Shown one piece after another: positions 1 through 8,648 of a stretch of DNA of 64,000 nt (its first letter is position 1; every line of letters begins with the position of its first letter). Source of the stretch: Streptomyces sp. NBC_00572 (GTDB lineage Bacteria > Actinomycetota > Actinomycetes > Streptomycetales > Streptomycetaceae); contig NZ_JAPENX010000001.1 of the NCBI RefSeq assembly GCF_026341815.1, forward strand, positions 4,836,001-4,900,000. The letters are read 5' to 3'. The translations under genes were made by a program, and so were the position numbers. The notes below the pieces were generated by a model. It was given only the letters and a program-made list of their open reading frames with translations. It did not search any database and was not told where the DNA came from.

Positions 1-1098
1 GTGCCGGGCACGGACGCGGTGATCCCGGCCGCGGTGACCGAGGCTGTACAGGACGCGCTGGCCGCCCGCGCCCAGTACACGCGGTTCGACCTTCCGGACG
101 CACAGCACCAGCTGGGAATGTGGTTCCGCGATCACGGCGACGACCGGCGGGAGTTCGTTGAGGCGGTCCTGACGGGCCTCGACGACCACGGCTGGACGGC
201 CACGCGAGCGTGGGTGGCCAAGCAGCTCGGCAACGGCCGCAAGGTCACCCGCTTGCGCCTTCTGTCGGGTGGTTGGAGCTCCCAGATGCGCCGACTCACG
301 CTCGACGACGGCACGGCCCTGGTGCAACGGACTTTCGTAAAGCCGTTCTTCCGCCACCACGGGCCCGGGCTGCTGGCCCGCGAGGCGTCCGTCCTGACGC
401 TGCTCACCGGGCAGGAGAGCATCTCGGCGCCCGATTTCGTCGCCGTGGACGCCACGGCCGAACACTGCGACCACCCGACCCTGTTGATGTCCGCGCTGCC
501 CGGCCGCGTCCGCGTGGACGAGGACGACCTCGACCGGCGCCTGGACCTGCTCGCGGCCCAGCTCGTCAGCATCCACAGCGTCGTACCGGACGAAAGACCG
601 CGCACGTACCAGGCGTGGACGTCCCCGGAACGCGTCCGCACCCCGGACGGCCCCCTGTGGGAGCGGGCAGTCGACGTGATCCGCCGCGACCCGCCTCCGT
701 ACGACGGGTGCTTCCTGCACCGCGATTTCCACCCCGGGAACGTGCTCTTCACGGGAGCCGGTCCCAAGCTGCGGATCACCGGTGTCGTGGACTGGGTCGA
801 GACCTCGTGGGGCCCCGCCGACCTCGACGTGGCGCACTGCTCGACCGCGCTCGCGCTGCTGCACGGGCCGGTGTACGGGCTGGACTTCCGCGAGCGGTAC
901 GAGGCACACGGCGGCCGCAGCCTCGCCGACAACCCCGACCACCTGTACTGGCGGCTGCTCGACGCCCTGCACTACTGCCCCGACGCGGCGAAACTGGCCG
1001 GACCGTGGCGTGAACTGGGTCGGGACGATCTGACGACCGAGGTGCTGGCAGAACGGCTGGAGGCGTATGTGGACGGACTGCTCCAGCGATACGGCTGA
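1..1098 (+). CDS. aminoglycoside phosphotransferase-family (APH/choline kinase fold) protein, possibly 5' truncated by the window edge
   Basis: Small-molecule kinase fold. The catalytic loop HRDFHPGN is at about residues 240-247, and the metal-binding aspartate follows in VVDWVETSW (about 264). An N-lobe segment with LLSGGWSSQM (about 88-97) fits the nucleotide-binding region. The first codon, GTG, is the first base of the window, so the true start could lie further upstream; as read it is 365 aa with roughly 80 residues before the kinase fold. Many APH-fold proteins in Streptomyces are not resistance enzymes, and nothing here identifies the substrate (aminoglycoside, macrolide, homoserine, choline). 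The stop is followed by 47 bp before a hydrolase gene on the same strand. The pair sits just outside a decayed Tn3 element and is probably accessory. Confidence 0.8.
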   Translation: MPGTDAVIPAAVTEAVQDALAARAQYTRFDLPDAQHQLGMWFRDHGDDRREFVEAVLTGLDDHGWTATRAWVAKQLGNGRKVTRLRLLSGGWSSQMRRLTLDDGTALVQRTFVKPFFRHHGPGLLAREASVLTLLTGQESISAPDFVAVDATAEHCDHPTLLMSALPGRVRVDEDDLDRRLDLLAAQLVSIHSVVPDERPRTYQAWTSPERVRTPDGPLWERAVDVIRRDPPPYDGCFLHRDFHPGNVLFTGAGPKLRITGVVDWVETSWGPADLDVAHCSTALALLHGPVYGLDFRERYEAHGGRSLADNPDHLYWRLLDALHYCPDAAKLAGPWRELGRDDLTTEVLAERLEAYVDGLLQRYG

Positions 1099-1145
1099 CC
1101 GACCGTGGATCACTCGTCCGACACCGACCTGAGGAGACGTGCGCA

Positions 1146-1844
1146 TTGGCCGCCGTGGTGCTCGTTCATGGCCTGTATCACCGTCCCGCACACTTCGCCC
1201 TGGTGGCAGAACCCTTGCGGACCGCAGGAACCGAGGTCGTCGTTCCCGAACTCCACAAGGGCTCATTGTCGGCTGACACAGCCGTGGTCCAGGCCGTCAT
1301 CGACTCGCTACCGGAGCCTCCGATTGTGCTTGGTCACTCCTACGGCGGGTCAGTGATCACTGGGCTGCGCGGGGCGGGACACCTGGTCTATCTGGCGGCC
1401 TTCGTGCCGGATGTCGGCGAGAGCGCGGCCACTCTGGGTGGCGCGTCCCCGCAGCTCCAAGACGCGATCAACCCTGAGCCCGACGGCTCGACCAGCCTGT
1501 ACCCCGACCGGGCTGCCGACACTCTCTACAGCGACTGTCCCGAACCTCTCGCCGCCTGTGCGGTTGGCCTCCTGCGTACGCAAGCCTCCGGCTGCGGGCG
1601 AGGCATCCCAGAGCGCCACAGCTGGAAGCACGCTCCCTCCACCTACATCGTCTGCACGCAGGACCGGGCCATCGACCCGGTCCTGCAGCGGAAGATGGCC
1701 TTGCGCTGCACCTACGTGCGCGAGTGGCAGACGGGCCACTCCCCATTCGTAGGACAGCCCGATCTCATCGTCGAACTCCTGCAGGAACTGCTCGCCGCCA
1801 ACACCTCGCGCCAGCCAGATGATGGAGTCACGACCGCTCGTTGA
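1146..1844 (+). CDS. alpha/beta-fold hydrolase
   Basis: A 232-aa alpha/beta hydrolase. It shows the oxyanion-side HG motif (VVLVHGLYH, residues 4-12), the nucleophile elbow GHSYGG (Ser about 65), a candidate acid in CTQDRAID (about 172) and a candidate histidine in TGHSPF (about 199). The length is typical of small cytoplasmic esterases of the EstC/salicylate-esterase type; there is no signal peptide. TTG at 1146 is chosen as start because GAGGAG lies at 1131-1136, nine bases upstream. The substrate is unknown. It is the last intact gene before the truncated transposase; the transposase homology begins about 110 bp after its stop, so the transposon junction falls in that gap or just at this gene's end. 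Confidence 0.8.
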   Translation: MAAVVLVHGLYHRPAHFALVAEPLRTAGTEVVVPELHKGSLSADTAVVQAVIDSLPEPPIVLGHSYGGSVITGLRGAGHLVYLAAFVPDVGESAATLGGASPQLQDAINPEPDGSTSLYPDRAADTLYSDCPEPLAACAVGLLRTQASGCGRGIPERHSWKHAPSTYIVCTQDRAIDPVLQRKMALRCTYVREWQTGHSPFVGQPDLIVELLQELLAANTSRQPDDGVTTAR

Positions 1845-1954
1845 TATCTCAGGTGCAGACAGCTGCGCGATCAAGCGGTGGACTTGGCCGCGATCCCTCG
1901 CCTGCCAGGCCTCCGCCTTCAAAACTCGCCCGGCTTGACTTAGTGCAGAGAAGC

Positions 1955-4805
1955 ACGGTGCGGTACGTAGGCCTGTTCCTGGAGGACCCGCTCGCGGTGC
2001 CGTGGCCAGTGATCGAGCACCTGGCCGTGCAGCTCGGCATCGAGGACCCGTCGGTGGTCAAGCGGTACACCGAGCGGCGCCAGACGCTGTACGACCACGC
2101 GTGGGAGATCCGGGACGCCTACGGCTACCACCCCTACGGGGACGCTGAGTGGGGCCGGCGGTTCCGTACGTTCCTGCACGGGCGGGCATGGACGCACGCT
2201 GAGGGCCCGAAGGCGCTTTTCGACCACGCGGTGGGCTGGCTGCGCCGTCACCGGGTCCTGCTGCCCGGGGTGTCCGTGCCGGCCCGGCAGGTGTCGGAGG
2301 CGCGGACGGTCGTGGAGAAGCGGTTGCACGCCACCGTCGCGGGCGCTGCCCGCCGCGCGGACCCGGCGCTGCCCGGGGATCTGGTGGCGACGCTGAAGGC
2401 GCCGGAGGGCTCGCGGTTCTCGGAGCTGGAGCGGCTGCGCCGGCCGCCGACGCGGACGACGGGCACGGCGTTCGCCCGCGCGCTGGAGCGGATGGACGAG
2501 ATCGGCGCGTACCGGCTCGGCAGGCTGAGGCTGTCGCAGATCCCGCCGAACCGGATGGCGGCGCTGGCCCGGTACGCGCTGGGGTCGAAGGCGCCGCTGC
2601 TGGAGCGGGCGGCGGAACCGAAGCGCACGGCGATGCTCACCGCGGTGATGCGGCACCTGGAGGCGAAGGCAATCGATGAGGCCCTGGACCTGTTCCAGGT
2701 CCTGATGGCCACCCGCCTGCTGAACACGGCGAAGCGCAAGACGGAGAAGGAGCGGCTGTCGACGCTGCTGCAGTTGGAGAAGGCGTCACGGGTGCTCGCG
2801 CGGGCGGCGAAGGTGCCGTTCGAGGAGCTGGAGCTGTCCGAGGAGCAGGAGGCGGACCTGGACGTGGCCGCGCTGTGGGCGGCGGTGGAGGAAGTCGCCC
2901 CGCGCGCCGCCGTGATGACCGCAGCGGCCACGGTGGTCTCGCTGGTGCCCGAGGACGAGAACTCGGCCGAGGTCGCCATGCGGGCCGCGCTCGCGACCCG
3001 TACGCCACGGTGCGCCCGTTCCTCGCGTTGCTGGGTGAGTCGAAGGCGCTGGACGCGGCGAGCGCGGGCAAGCGGGTCCTGGCCGGGGTGCGCGGCCTGT
3101 CGGCGTTGGCGCGGCGGAAGGTGGGGGTCAAGCCGCTGCTGCCGCGCGAGGTGGACGACAAGTTCGTGCCGCCCGCGTGGCGCAAGGCGGTGTATGCCAA
3201 CCCCGGTCTGCCGCAGGGCGCGGTGGACCGGGACGCGTACGTGGTGTGCGTGCTGGAGCAGCTGCACCGGGCCCTGAACAACCGCGACGTCTTCGCCTCG
3301 CCCTCGCACCGCTGGTCCAACCCGCGGGCCCGCCTGCTGGACGGGCCCGACTGGGACGCGGTCGACAAGACACCCCCTAGCGGCCCTGAGCCTGGACATG
3401 CCCGTGGAGGAGCACCTGGCGGAGCTGGTGCGCGGCCTGGACGCCGGGTGGAAGCAGCTCGCCGAACGCCTTCAGGAGGCGGGACCGGCGGCGAAGGTCT
3501 CCATCGAGGTGCAGGACGACGGGCGGGTGAAGCTGAATGTCGACAAGCTCGGCGCGCTCGGCGAGCCGAAGTCCCTGACCTGGCTGCGCCAGCGGGTCGA
3601 GAAGATGCTCCCGAAGATCGACCTGCCGGACCTTTTGTTCGAGGTGAACGCCTGGACCGGGTTCCTCGACTCCTTCGTCCACCTCGGCGACGGCACCACC
3701 CGGATGAAGGACCTGCCCACCTCGGTGGTCGCGCTGCTGGTGTCGGAGGCGTGCAACATCGGCCTGGCCCCGGTGGTGAACCCCGGCTACGAGGCCCTGA
3801 CCCGGGCCCGGCTCGTGCACGTCGACCAGTACTACCTGCGCGCCGACACGGTCACCGCGGCGAACGCGCGGCTGATCGCCGCCCAGGCCGGCATCCCGAT
3901 CGTGCGTTACTGGGGCGACGGGCTGCTCGCCTCCGTGGACGGGCTGCGCTTCCAGGTGCCGGTGCGCACCATCAACGCCGCCCCGTCGCCGAAGTACTTC
4001 GGGTTCAAGCGGGGCATCACCTGGCTCAACGCCGTCAACGACCAGGTCGCGGGCATCGGGCAGATGGTCGTCCCCGGCACCCCGCGCGACTCCCTGCACA
4101 TCCTGGATGCGCTGCTGAACCCGGACGGCGGGGTGAAGCCGGAGATGGTGGCGACCGACAACGCCTCGTACTCCGGCATGGTGTTCGGCCTGTTCAAGAT
4201 TCTGGGCTACAACTTCAGCCCGCGGTTCCGCGACCTGGACGACCAGCGGTTCTGGCGGGCCACGATGCCCGGCGTCGAGGCGGGAACATACGGCGCGGTG
4301 GAGGACCTGGCGCGCAACCGCGTGAACCTGAACAAGGTGATCACGCAGTGGCCGGACATGCTGAAGCTCGCGGGTTCCCTGGTCACCAACCAGGTCCGCC
4401 CCGGTGGACGACACCTACTGCCGTCAGATGAACCGGCAGCTCACCGTGCAGGAGTCCCGCCACAAGCTGGCCCGGGACGTGTGCCACGGTAAGCGCGGCA
4501 CCATCCACCAGGCATACCGAGACGGGATGGAGGACCAGCTCGGCGCGCTCGGTCTGGTCCTCAACGCGATTGTCCTGTGGACGACGAAGTACATCGACGC
4601 AGCCGTCGCTCAGCTCCGGGCCGGGGGCCACGAGATCCGCGACGAGGACGTCGCCCGACTGTCCCCGCTCAAGCACCGCAACTTGAATGTGCTCGGCCGC
4701 TACAGCTTCACCGCCGGCGTCCCGGACGCCGGCGCCCTGCGCCCGCTGCGCGACCCAGACGCACTGGAGCTGGACGAGGACGACGACGGAGGCGGGCAGG
4801 ACTAG
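1955..4805 (+). pseudogene. tnpA: Tn3-family transposase (TnpA) remnant: 5' truncated, three frame changes
   Basis: Four consecutive pieces in different frames read as one Tn3-type transposase. Homology starts abruptly at TVRYVGLFLEDPL (about 1955), so roughly the first 60-70 residues are missing. Frame changes occur near 3000, at the C5 run near 3373-3377, and near 4395-4400. At the last one NQVR joins PVDDTYCRQMN, which by memory of the family loses about 45 residues as well as shifting frame. Catalytic landmarks survive: GDGLLASVDG, ATDNASYSG and the third acidic residue in TVQESRHKL, followed by the typical LGRYSF end. The protein cannot be made intact. The frame near 1939 contains a TTA codon, rare in Streptomyces. 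Together with the resolvase remnant at 8649-9089 this marks a dead Tn3-family element. Confidence 0.9.
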
Positions 4806-4821
4806 GAGACCTGGTCCTGTG

Positions 4822-5568
4822 TCAGGTGGCGGGGCGGGCGCCGGGAGTGTGGCCGAAGGTACGGCGGAAGACGTCGATGAAGGTGCTGGCGGAAGACCAG
4901 CCGCAGCGGTGGGCGACCGCGGTGACGGGGATGTCGTCCGCCAGGAGGATCAGCGCGTGGTGGAGCCTGATCTGAGTGCGCCACTGTAGGTAGGTGAGGC
5001 CGAGGTCGTCGCGGAGGCGGCGGGAGAGGGTGCGGGCGCTGGCGCCGATCTGGCGTCCGAGGTCGTCGAGTGAGCGGTTGTCGGCCGCGTCGGCGCGCAG
5101 GATGTCGTGCAGTTCGCGGAGCAGAGGGTCGGTGGGGACCGGCAGGTGTAGCGGCTGTTCAGGGGAGAGGGCGAGCTGGTCGAGCATGACCGCGCGCAGG
5201 CGCAGGTGGGGTGGGCTGTCGTTGTCGGGGTCGCGGGTGTACGCGACGATGAGTTCGCGCAAAAGGGGGCCGACGGCGAGGACGGCGGGTTTGTCCAGGC
5301 CGAGGGGGTTGTCGGTGGCGGGCAGGCCAACGAGGTGGAGGTCGAGTTCGCCGTGTGCCTGATGCTGGTGGACGGTGCCGGCGGGGATCCAGAGCGCGCG
5401 GGTGGCGGGGGCAACCCAGGAACCGGCGTCGGTGGTCACCGCGATGGTGCCCCGGCCGGCGTAAACGATCTGGTGATCGTCATGGCGGTGCGCATCGATC
5501 TCGCCGCCGGAGGCCAGGCGCTGGGTCCGGGTCGGCGCAACGGATTCGTGGCGGACTTTCTGCATCAC
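4822..5568 (-). CDS. AraC-family transcriptional regulator, cupin-type sensor
   Basis: A 248-aa regulator. Residues about 15-100 form a cupin-like sensor (GGEIDAHRHDDHQIVYAGRG, then WVAPATRALWIPAGTVHQH). The C-terminal 100 residues form the AraC double HTH, ending in VAHRCGWSSASTFIDVFRRTFGHTPGA. The layout matches AraC regulators paired with efflux transporters. The start is GTG at 5568 or ATG at 5565; either fits, with an AGG just upstream. It is divergent from the MFS gene starting near 5596, with only about 27 bp between them, so the two promoters overlap and this protein most likely controls the exporter (inferred). Its stop lies 16 bp from the end of the tnpA remnant, in the convergent direction. 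Confidence 0.85.
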   Translation of the reverse strand: MMQKVRHESVAPTRTQRLASGGEIDAHRHDDHQIVYAGRGTIAVTTDAGSWVAPATRALWIPAGTVHQHQAHGELDLHLVGLPATDNPLGLDKPAVLAVGPLLRELIVAYTRDPDNDSPPHLRLRAVMLDQLALSPEQPLHLPVPTDPLLRELHDILRADAADNRSLDDLGRQIGASARTLSRRLRDDLGLTYLQWRTQIRLHHALILLADDIPVTAVAHRCGWSSASTFIDVFRRTFGHTPGARPAT

Positions 5569-5595
5569 CTGTCAATCTACCGAAGGCGCGACACC

Positions 5596-6807
5596 GTGTG
5601 CTTCTCCCAGCATGGGAGGGTGCGAAGGAATACATCGATCTCCCTGCTGGCCGTGGGACACGCCTGCGTCGACATCTACCAGGGCGCCGTCGCGGCGCTG
5701 ATCCCGTTCTTCGTGGCCGAACGGGACTACACCTACGCGGTCGCCTCCGGCATCGTGCTGGCCGCGTCCCTGCTGTCGTCGGTGGCCCAGCCGGTGTTCG
5801 GGGCGCTCACCGACCGGTGGGCGATGCCGCGGCTGCTGCCGGTCAGCACTCTGCTGGGCGGGGTGGGCATCGCGCTCAGCGGCCTGAGCGGCTCCTACGA
5901 GCTCACCCTGTTCTTCGTCGCTGTCTCCGGGATCGGGGTGGCCGCCTACCACCCGGAGTCGGCCCGCGTGGCCCGGCTGGCCAGCGAAGGCAGTCACAGC
6001 GCGATGGGCTGGTTCTCCCTGGGCGGCAACATCGGCTTCGCACTTGCCCCGCTCATGGTGTCGGCCGTGATCGGACACGGCTCCCTGCGCTGGACGCCCG
6101 TCCTGGTCCTGCCCGCGCTCGCCGGCGCCGCTCTGTGTGTGCCCGTGCTCCGGATGCTCGCCCGGCCCGAGGCCGGCGCGCCCAAGACGGAGGCACCGCG
6201 GGGCGCCGATGATGTCGCCTCGTTCGTGAAGCTGTCCCTGGCGGTCGTCTTCCGCTCCATCGTCTTCACCGGCCTAAGCACCTTCATCTCCCTCTACGCC
6301 CAGCAGCGCATGCAGGGCAGCACCACCGCGGGCACCATCGCCCTGTTCCTGCTGTTCCTGGGCGGCGCAGTCGGCTCGGTCCTGGGAGGGTCCCTGGCCA
6401 ACCGCTACGACCGCGTCCATGTCTCCCGCTGGTCCTACCTGCTCTCCATCGCCGCCGTGACCGGAGTGATCTACGCACCCGGCCCGGCCATGTTCCTCTT
6501 CGTGGCCCTCACCTCCGTCGGCCTGTACGTCCCCTTCTCCCTCCAGGTCACCCTGGGCCAGGATTACCTGCCCTCCCGTATCGGTACTGCCAGCGGCGTC
6601 ACCCTCGGCCTCACCGTCAGCATCGGCGGCCTCATCAGCCCCCTGCTGGGACGCCTGGCCGACTCCACCTCCCTGAAGACAGCCCTCACCCCCCTGATCG
6701 CCATGCCTGCCCTGAGCTGGCTCCTCTTCCGCGCCCTGCCCGAACCCACCGCCCCCAAGCCTCAAGCCGACGCACCCGCGCCCGTATCCGCGCGGCAGGA
6801 CGCGTAG
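5596..6807 (+). CDS. MFS transporter resembling fosmidomycin-resistance (Fsr) exporters
   Basis: About 403 aa with about 12 membrane segments, opening with SLLAVGHACVDIYQGAVAAL and the MFS loop motif GALTDR near residue 75. The D(I/V)YQGA signature near the N-terminus is typical of the Fsr branch of the MFS in actinobacteria. The second half contains GGSLANRYDR, the repeat of the loop 2-3 motif. GTG at 5596 is preferred because GAAGG lies at 5582-5586; the in-frame GTG at 5620 is an alternative but has its GGGAGG immediately adjacent. The frame stays open far upstream only because it crosses the antisense AraC gene. Likely role: efflux of a toxic small molecule under AraC control. The substrate cannot be read from the sequence. 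Confidence 0.85.
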   Translation: MCFSQHGRVRRNTSISLLAVGHACVDIYQGAVAALIPFFVAERDYTYAVASGIVLAASLLSSVAQPVFGALTDRWAMPRLLPVSTLLGGVGIALSGLSGSYELTLFFVAVSGIGVAAYHPESARVARLASEGSHSAMGWFSLGGNIGFALAPLMVSAVIGHGSLRWTPVLVLPALAGAALCVPVLRMLARPEAGAPKTEAPRGADDVASFVKLSLAVVFRSIVFTGLSTFISLYAQQRMQGSTTAGTIALFLLFLGGAVGSVLGGSLANRYDRVHVSRWSYLLSIAAVTGVIYAPGPAMFLFVALTSVGLYVPFSLQVTLGQDYLPSRIGTASGVTLGLTVSIGGLISPLLGRLADSTSLKTALTPLIAMPALSWLLFRALPEPTAPKPQADAPAPVSARQDA

Positions 6808-6830
6808 AGCTGCACGGATCAATGTGCATG

Positions 6831-6835
6831 AACAA
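6831..6835. repeat. left 5-bp target-site duplication (AACAA) of the composite element
   Basis: AACAA lies directly outside the left end of the first 196-bp repeat. The same five bases lie directly outside the right end of the second repeat (8305-8309). The inner flanks differ (CCTTC after copy 1, CCCTA before copy 2), so the duplication brackets the whole 1.47-kb unit, not each copy. Five base pairs is the usual target duplication of Tn3-family elements. Confidence 0.65.
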
Positions 6836-7031
6836 GGGCAACCGACGGAATTGACTGACCTGCAGGAACGTGGCTTCCGCCAGGCGTCGATCCCGCGCAG
6901 CCGTGTCCGCGATCCCGGGTGATGACCGCTAACGGGAGCCAGCTGCGGTGCGAGCGCAGGCAGAGCCGAGATGCCCGGCCGACCGTCGATCGCGTTTCGT
7001 CACCTGGGCAGGCCCATTCCGTCGGTGGCAC
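6836..7031 (+). repeat. MITE-like element, copy 1
   Basis: A 196-bp non-coding element with terminal inverted repeats: left end GGGCAACCGACGGAATTG, right end (read on the minus strand) GTGCCACCGACGGAATGG, 15 of 18 matching, with weaker similarity to about base 25. It differs from copy 2 at only three positions, near 6902, 6990 and 7011. No open frame that looks real lies inside. It fills most of the 330-bp gap between the MFS gene and the oxidoreductase gene; the last 106 bp of that gap (7032-7137) hold the oxidoreductase leader and its ribosome binding site. Confidence 0.75.
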
Positions 7032-7137
7032 CCTTCTCCCACGTGGGCACGAGACGGCTGCGACACCTCACCGCGAGCGGGAATCGGATCGCCACGACCG
7101 GAGTTGGTGAGGGAAGTTAGCCGTTTCAGGAGGGGTC

Positions 7138-8109
7138 ATGCGAGCGATTCAGGTTTCCGAAGTGGGCGGTCCCGAGGTGCTGCGACTGGTCGACATCGAT
7201 CAATCGATGCCGGGCCCGGGCCAGGCAGTCGTGGAGGTCGCCGCGTCCGGCGTCAACTTCCTCGACGTATACCACCGCCAGGGCCGGTACACCCTCCCGC
7301 TGCCCTTCACCCCGGGCACTGAGGGCGCGGGCACGGTCCTCGAGGTTGGACCCGGCGTCACCCACGTCGCTGTGGGAGACCGGGTCGGCTGGGTGGAGAT
7401 TCCCGGCACCTATGCCGAGCAGGCCGTCGTGGACTCCTCCCGGCTCGTGCCCCTGCCCGACGGCGTCGACTTCGAGGCCGCCGCCGCCGTGCTGCTGCAG
7501 GGCATGACGGCGCACTACCTCGTCAAGGACGCCTACCCGGTCCAGCCAGGCGACACGGTGCTCGTGCACGCTGCTGCCGGCGGCATGGGGCTTGTGCTGA
7601 CCCAGCTCATCACCCATCTCGGCGGCAGAGTGATCGGCACAACCTCGACACCGGAGAAGGCCCAGCTGGCGCGGCGCGCCGGGGCCGCCGAGGTGATCCT
7701 CTACTCTGCGGTGGACGATCTCGCGGCCGAGGTGAAGCGGCTCAATGGCGGCCAGGGCCTGCCTGTCGTCTTCGACGGCGTCGGCAGGGACACCTTCGAT
7801 GCGAGCCTCGCCAGCCTGCGAACCCGCGGCCACCTGGTGCTCTTCGGCGCCGCGAGTGGTGCAGTGCCGCCCTTCGACCCCATCCGGCTCGCCCAGGGCG
7901 GTTCGCTGACCCTGATCCGGCCAAGCCTAGGGCACTTCATCGCCGATCGGTCCGAGCTGCTCCGGCGCGCCGCCGACGTGCTTGAATTGGTGCGCACCAA
8001 GGCGCTTGAGACCACCGTGACGGCCCGCTACCCGCTCGCCGAGGTCGCCCAGGCTCACCGCGATCTGGAGGCTCGGCGTACCACCGGCAAGCTGCTCGTC
8101 ATCCCCTAG
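7138..8109 (+). CDS. zinc-independent NADPH:quinone oxidoreductase (medium-chain dehydrogenase family)
   Basis: A 323-aa quinone oxidoreductase of the MDR family, probably cytoplasmic and acting in NADPH-dependent reduction of quinones or reactive carbonyls. It shows the N-terminal GroES-like domain with SGVNFLDVYHRQGRY, GTEGAG, and the Rossmann motif HAAAGGMGLVL (about residues 142-152). The zinc-ligand residues of alcohol dehydrogenases are absent, as expected for QOR. Length is normal and the end, GKLLVIP, is the family's usual terminus. AGGAGGGG lies just upstream of ATG 7138. The stop codon TAG ends on the first base of MITE copy 2, so the gene fills the space between the two elements almost exactly to its last codon. 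It is the passenger gene of the composite element. Confidence 0.9.
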   Translation: MRAIQVSEVGGPEVLRLVDIDQSMPGPGQAVVEVAASGVNFLDVYHRQGRYTLPLPFTPGTEGAGTVLEVGPGVTHVAVGDRVGWVEIPGTYAEQAVVDSSRLVPLPDGVDFEAAAAVLLQGMTAHYLVKDAYPVQPGDTVLVHAAAGGMGLVLTQLITHLGGRVIGTTSTPEKAQLARRAGAAEVILYSAVDDLAAEVKRLNGGQGLPVVFDGVGRDTFDASLASLRTRGHLVLFGAASGAVPPFDPIRLAQGGSLTLIRPSLGHFIADRSELLRRAADVLELVRTKALETTVTARYPLAEVAQAHRDLEARRTTGKLLVIP

Positions 8110-8304
8110 GGCAACCGACGGAATTGACTGACCTGCAGGAACGTGGCTTCCGCCAGGCGTCGATCCCGCGCAGCTGTGTCCGCGATCCCGGGTGATGACC
8201 GCTAACGGGAGCCAGCTGCGGTGCGAGCGCAGGCAGAGCCGAGATGCCCGGCCGACCGTCGACCGCGTTTCGTCACCTGGGCAAGCCCATTCCGTCGGTG
8301 GCAC
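8109..8304 (+). repeat. MITE-like element, copy 2
   Basis: Same 196-bp element and same orientation as copy 1, with 193 of 196 bases identical and no indels (offset exactly 1273 bp). Its first base completes the TAG stop of the oxidoreductase gene. Two direct copies 1.3 kb apart are a substrate for loss of the oxidoreductase gene by homologous recombination, which would leave a single copy flanked by AACAA. Confidence 0.75.
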
Positions 8305-8309
8305 AACAA
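8305..8309. repeat. right 5-bp target-site duplication (AACAA)
   Basis: Exact copy of the five bases at 6831-6835, placed immediately after the right terminal repeat of copy 2. Joining the two flanks would rebuild an uninterrupted target reading TGCATG-AACAA-GGCCCG. Confidence 0.65.
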
Positions 8310-8648
8310 GGCCCGCACGGCGAACGAGGGCGTGCCCGCACTCCAGATCGCTTCCCTCATCGGCTGGTTCGGTGAGCTTGTCCGAGATCAACCCAGACAC
8401 GACCCGCAGCCTCCCACCGCCCGACCCGCCCGGACAGTCCGCTGTCAAGCACAGTGGACCCGGGCGGCCGGATCAAGACGGCCCGGCCTGTCGGCAAACG
8501 AGCGTTTGACGACACGGAGGCGTCGTGTCCAATGAACCCGTGCAATCCGGGGGTTCGAGGCGGTGTGAATCCCATCAGATCCGATGGTGATTGCTGACAG
8601 GGTTTGACGACAGAAGGGTCCGATCCTCCGTACGGAAGGGGCCCTTCG
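8310..8648. other. non-coding leader of the resolvase remnant
   Basis: No gene is supported here. The stretch holds the res-like dyad at 8489-8514, a second half-site-like TTTGACGACA at 8603-8612, and a purine-rich ribosome binding site GGAAGGGG at 8634-8641 serving the GTG start at 8649. Open frames across it have no recognisable protein. Confidence 0.5.
8489..8514. promoter_or_regulatory. res-like recombination site (candidate crossover subsite I) of the Tn3 resolvase
   Basis: Two 12-base arms, TGTCGGCAAACG and CGTTTGACGACA, are inverted repeats with one mismatch around a central AG dinucleotide. The size (26 bp, 2-bp centre) and the place (about 135 bp upstream of the resolvase start) fit a small serine recombinase crossover site. 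A related half-site, TTTGACGACA, recurs at 8603-8612 and could belong to an accessory subsite. Function is inferred; the centre is asymmetric, which is less usual for resolvases. Confidence 0.45.

Larger units (their letters stand above)
6836..8304 (+). mobile_element. candidate composite mini-transposon: two 196-bp MITE-like elements flanking a quinone oxidoreductase gene
   Basis: Two near-identical, directly repeated 196-bp elements (6836-7031 and 8109-8304) enclose one gene (7138-8109). Each has imperfect terminal inverted repeats, so the outermost ends of the unit are also inverted with respect to each other. The unit is flanked by AACAA on both sides. There is no transposase inside; movement would need one in trans. 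The structure recalls Tn3-derived inverted-repeat miniature elements (TIMEs), which can mobilise DNA lying between two copies. That parallel is an inference: the ends begin GGGC rather than the GGGG usual for Tn3 relatives, so another family cannot be excluded. Confidence 0.6.

Noticed and set aside
1098..1360. Small open frame 1105-1356 overlapping the hydrolase start
   Set aside because: No ribosome binding site, no recognisable product, and it overlaps the well-supported hydrolase in another frame.
4800..6810. AraC/MFS pair as proven Tn3 cargo
   Set aside because: The pair lies between the transposase and resolvase remnants, but such pairs also occur in core regions and no terminal repeats delimiting the element were identified, so cargo status is only possible.
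8540..8570. GGGTTCGAGGC resembling a tRNA T-loop
   Set aside because: The flanking bases do not pair as a T-stem and no acceptor, D or anticodon arm can be built around it.
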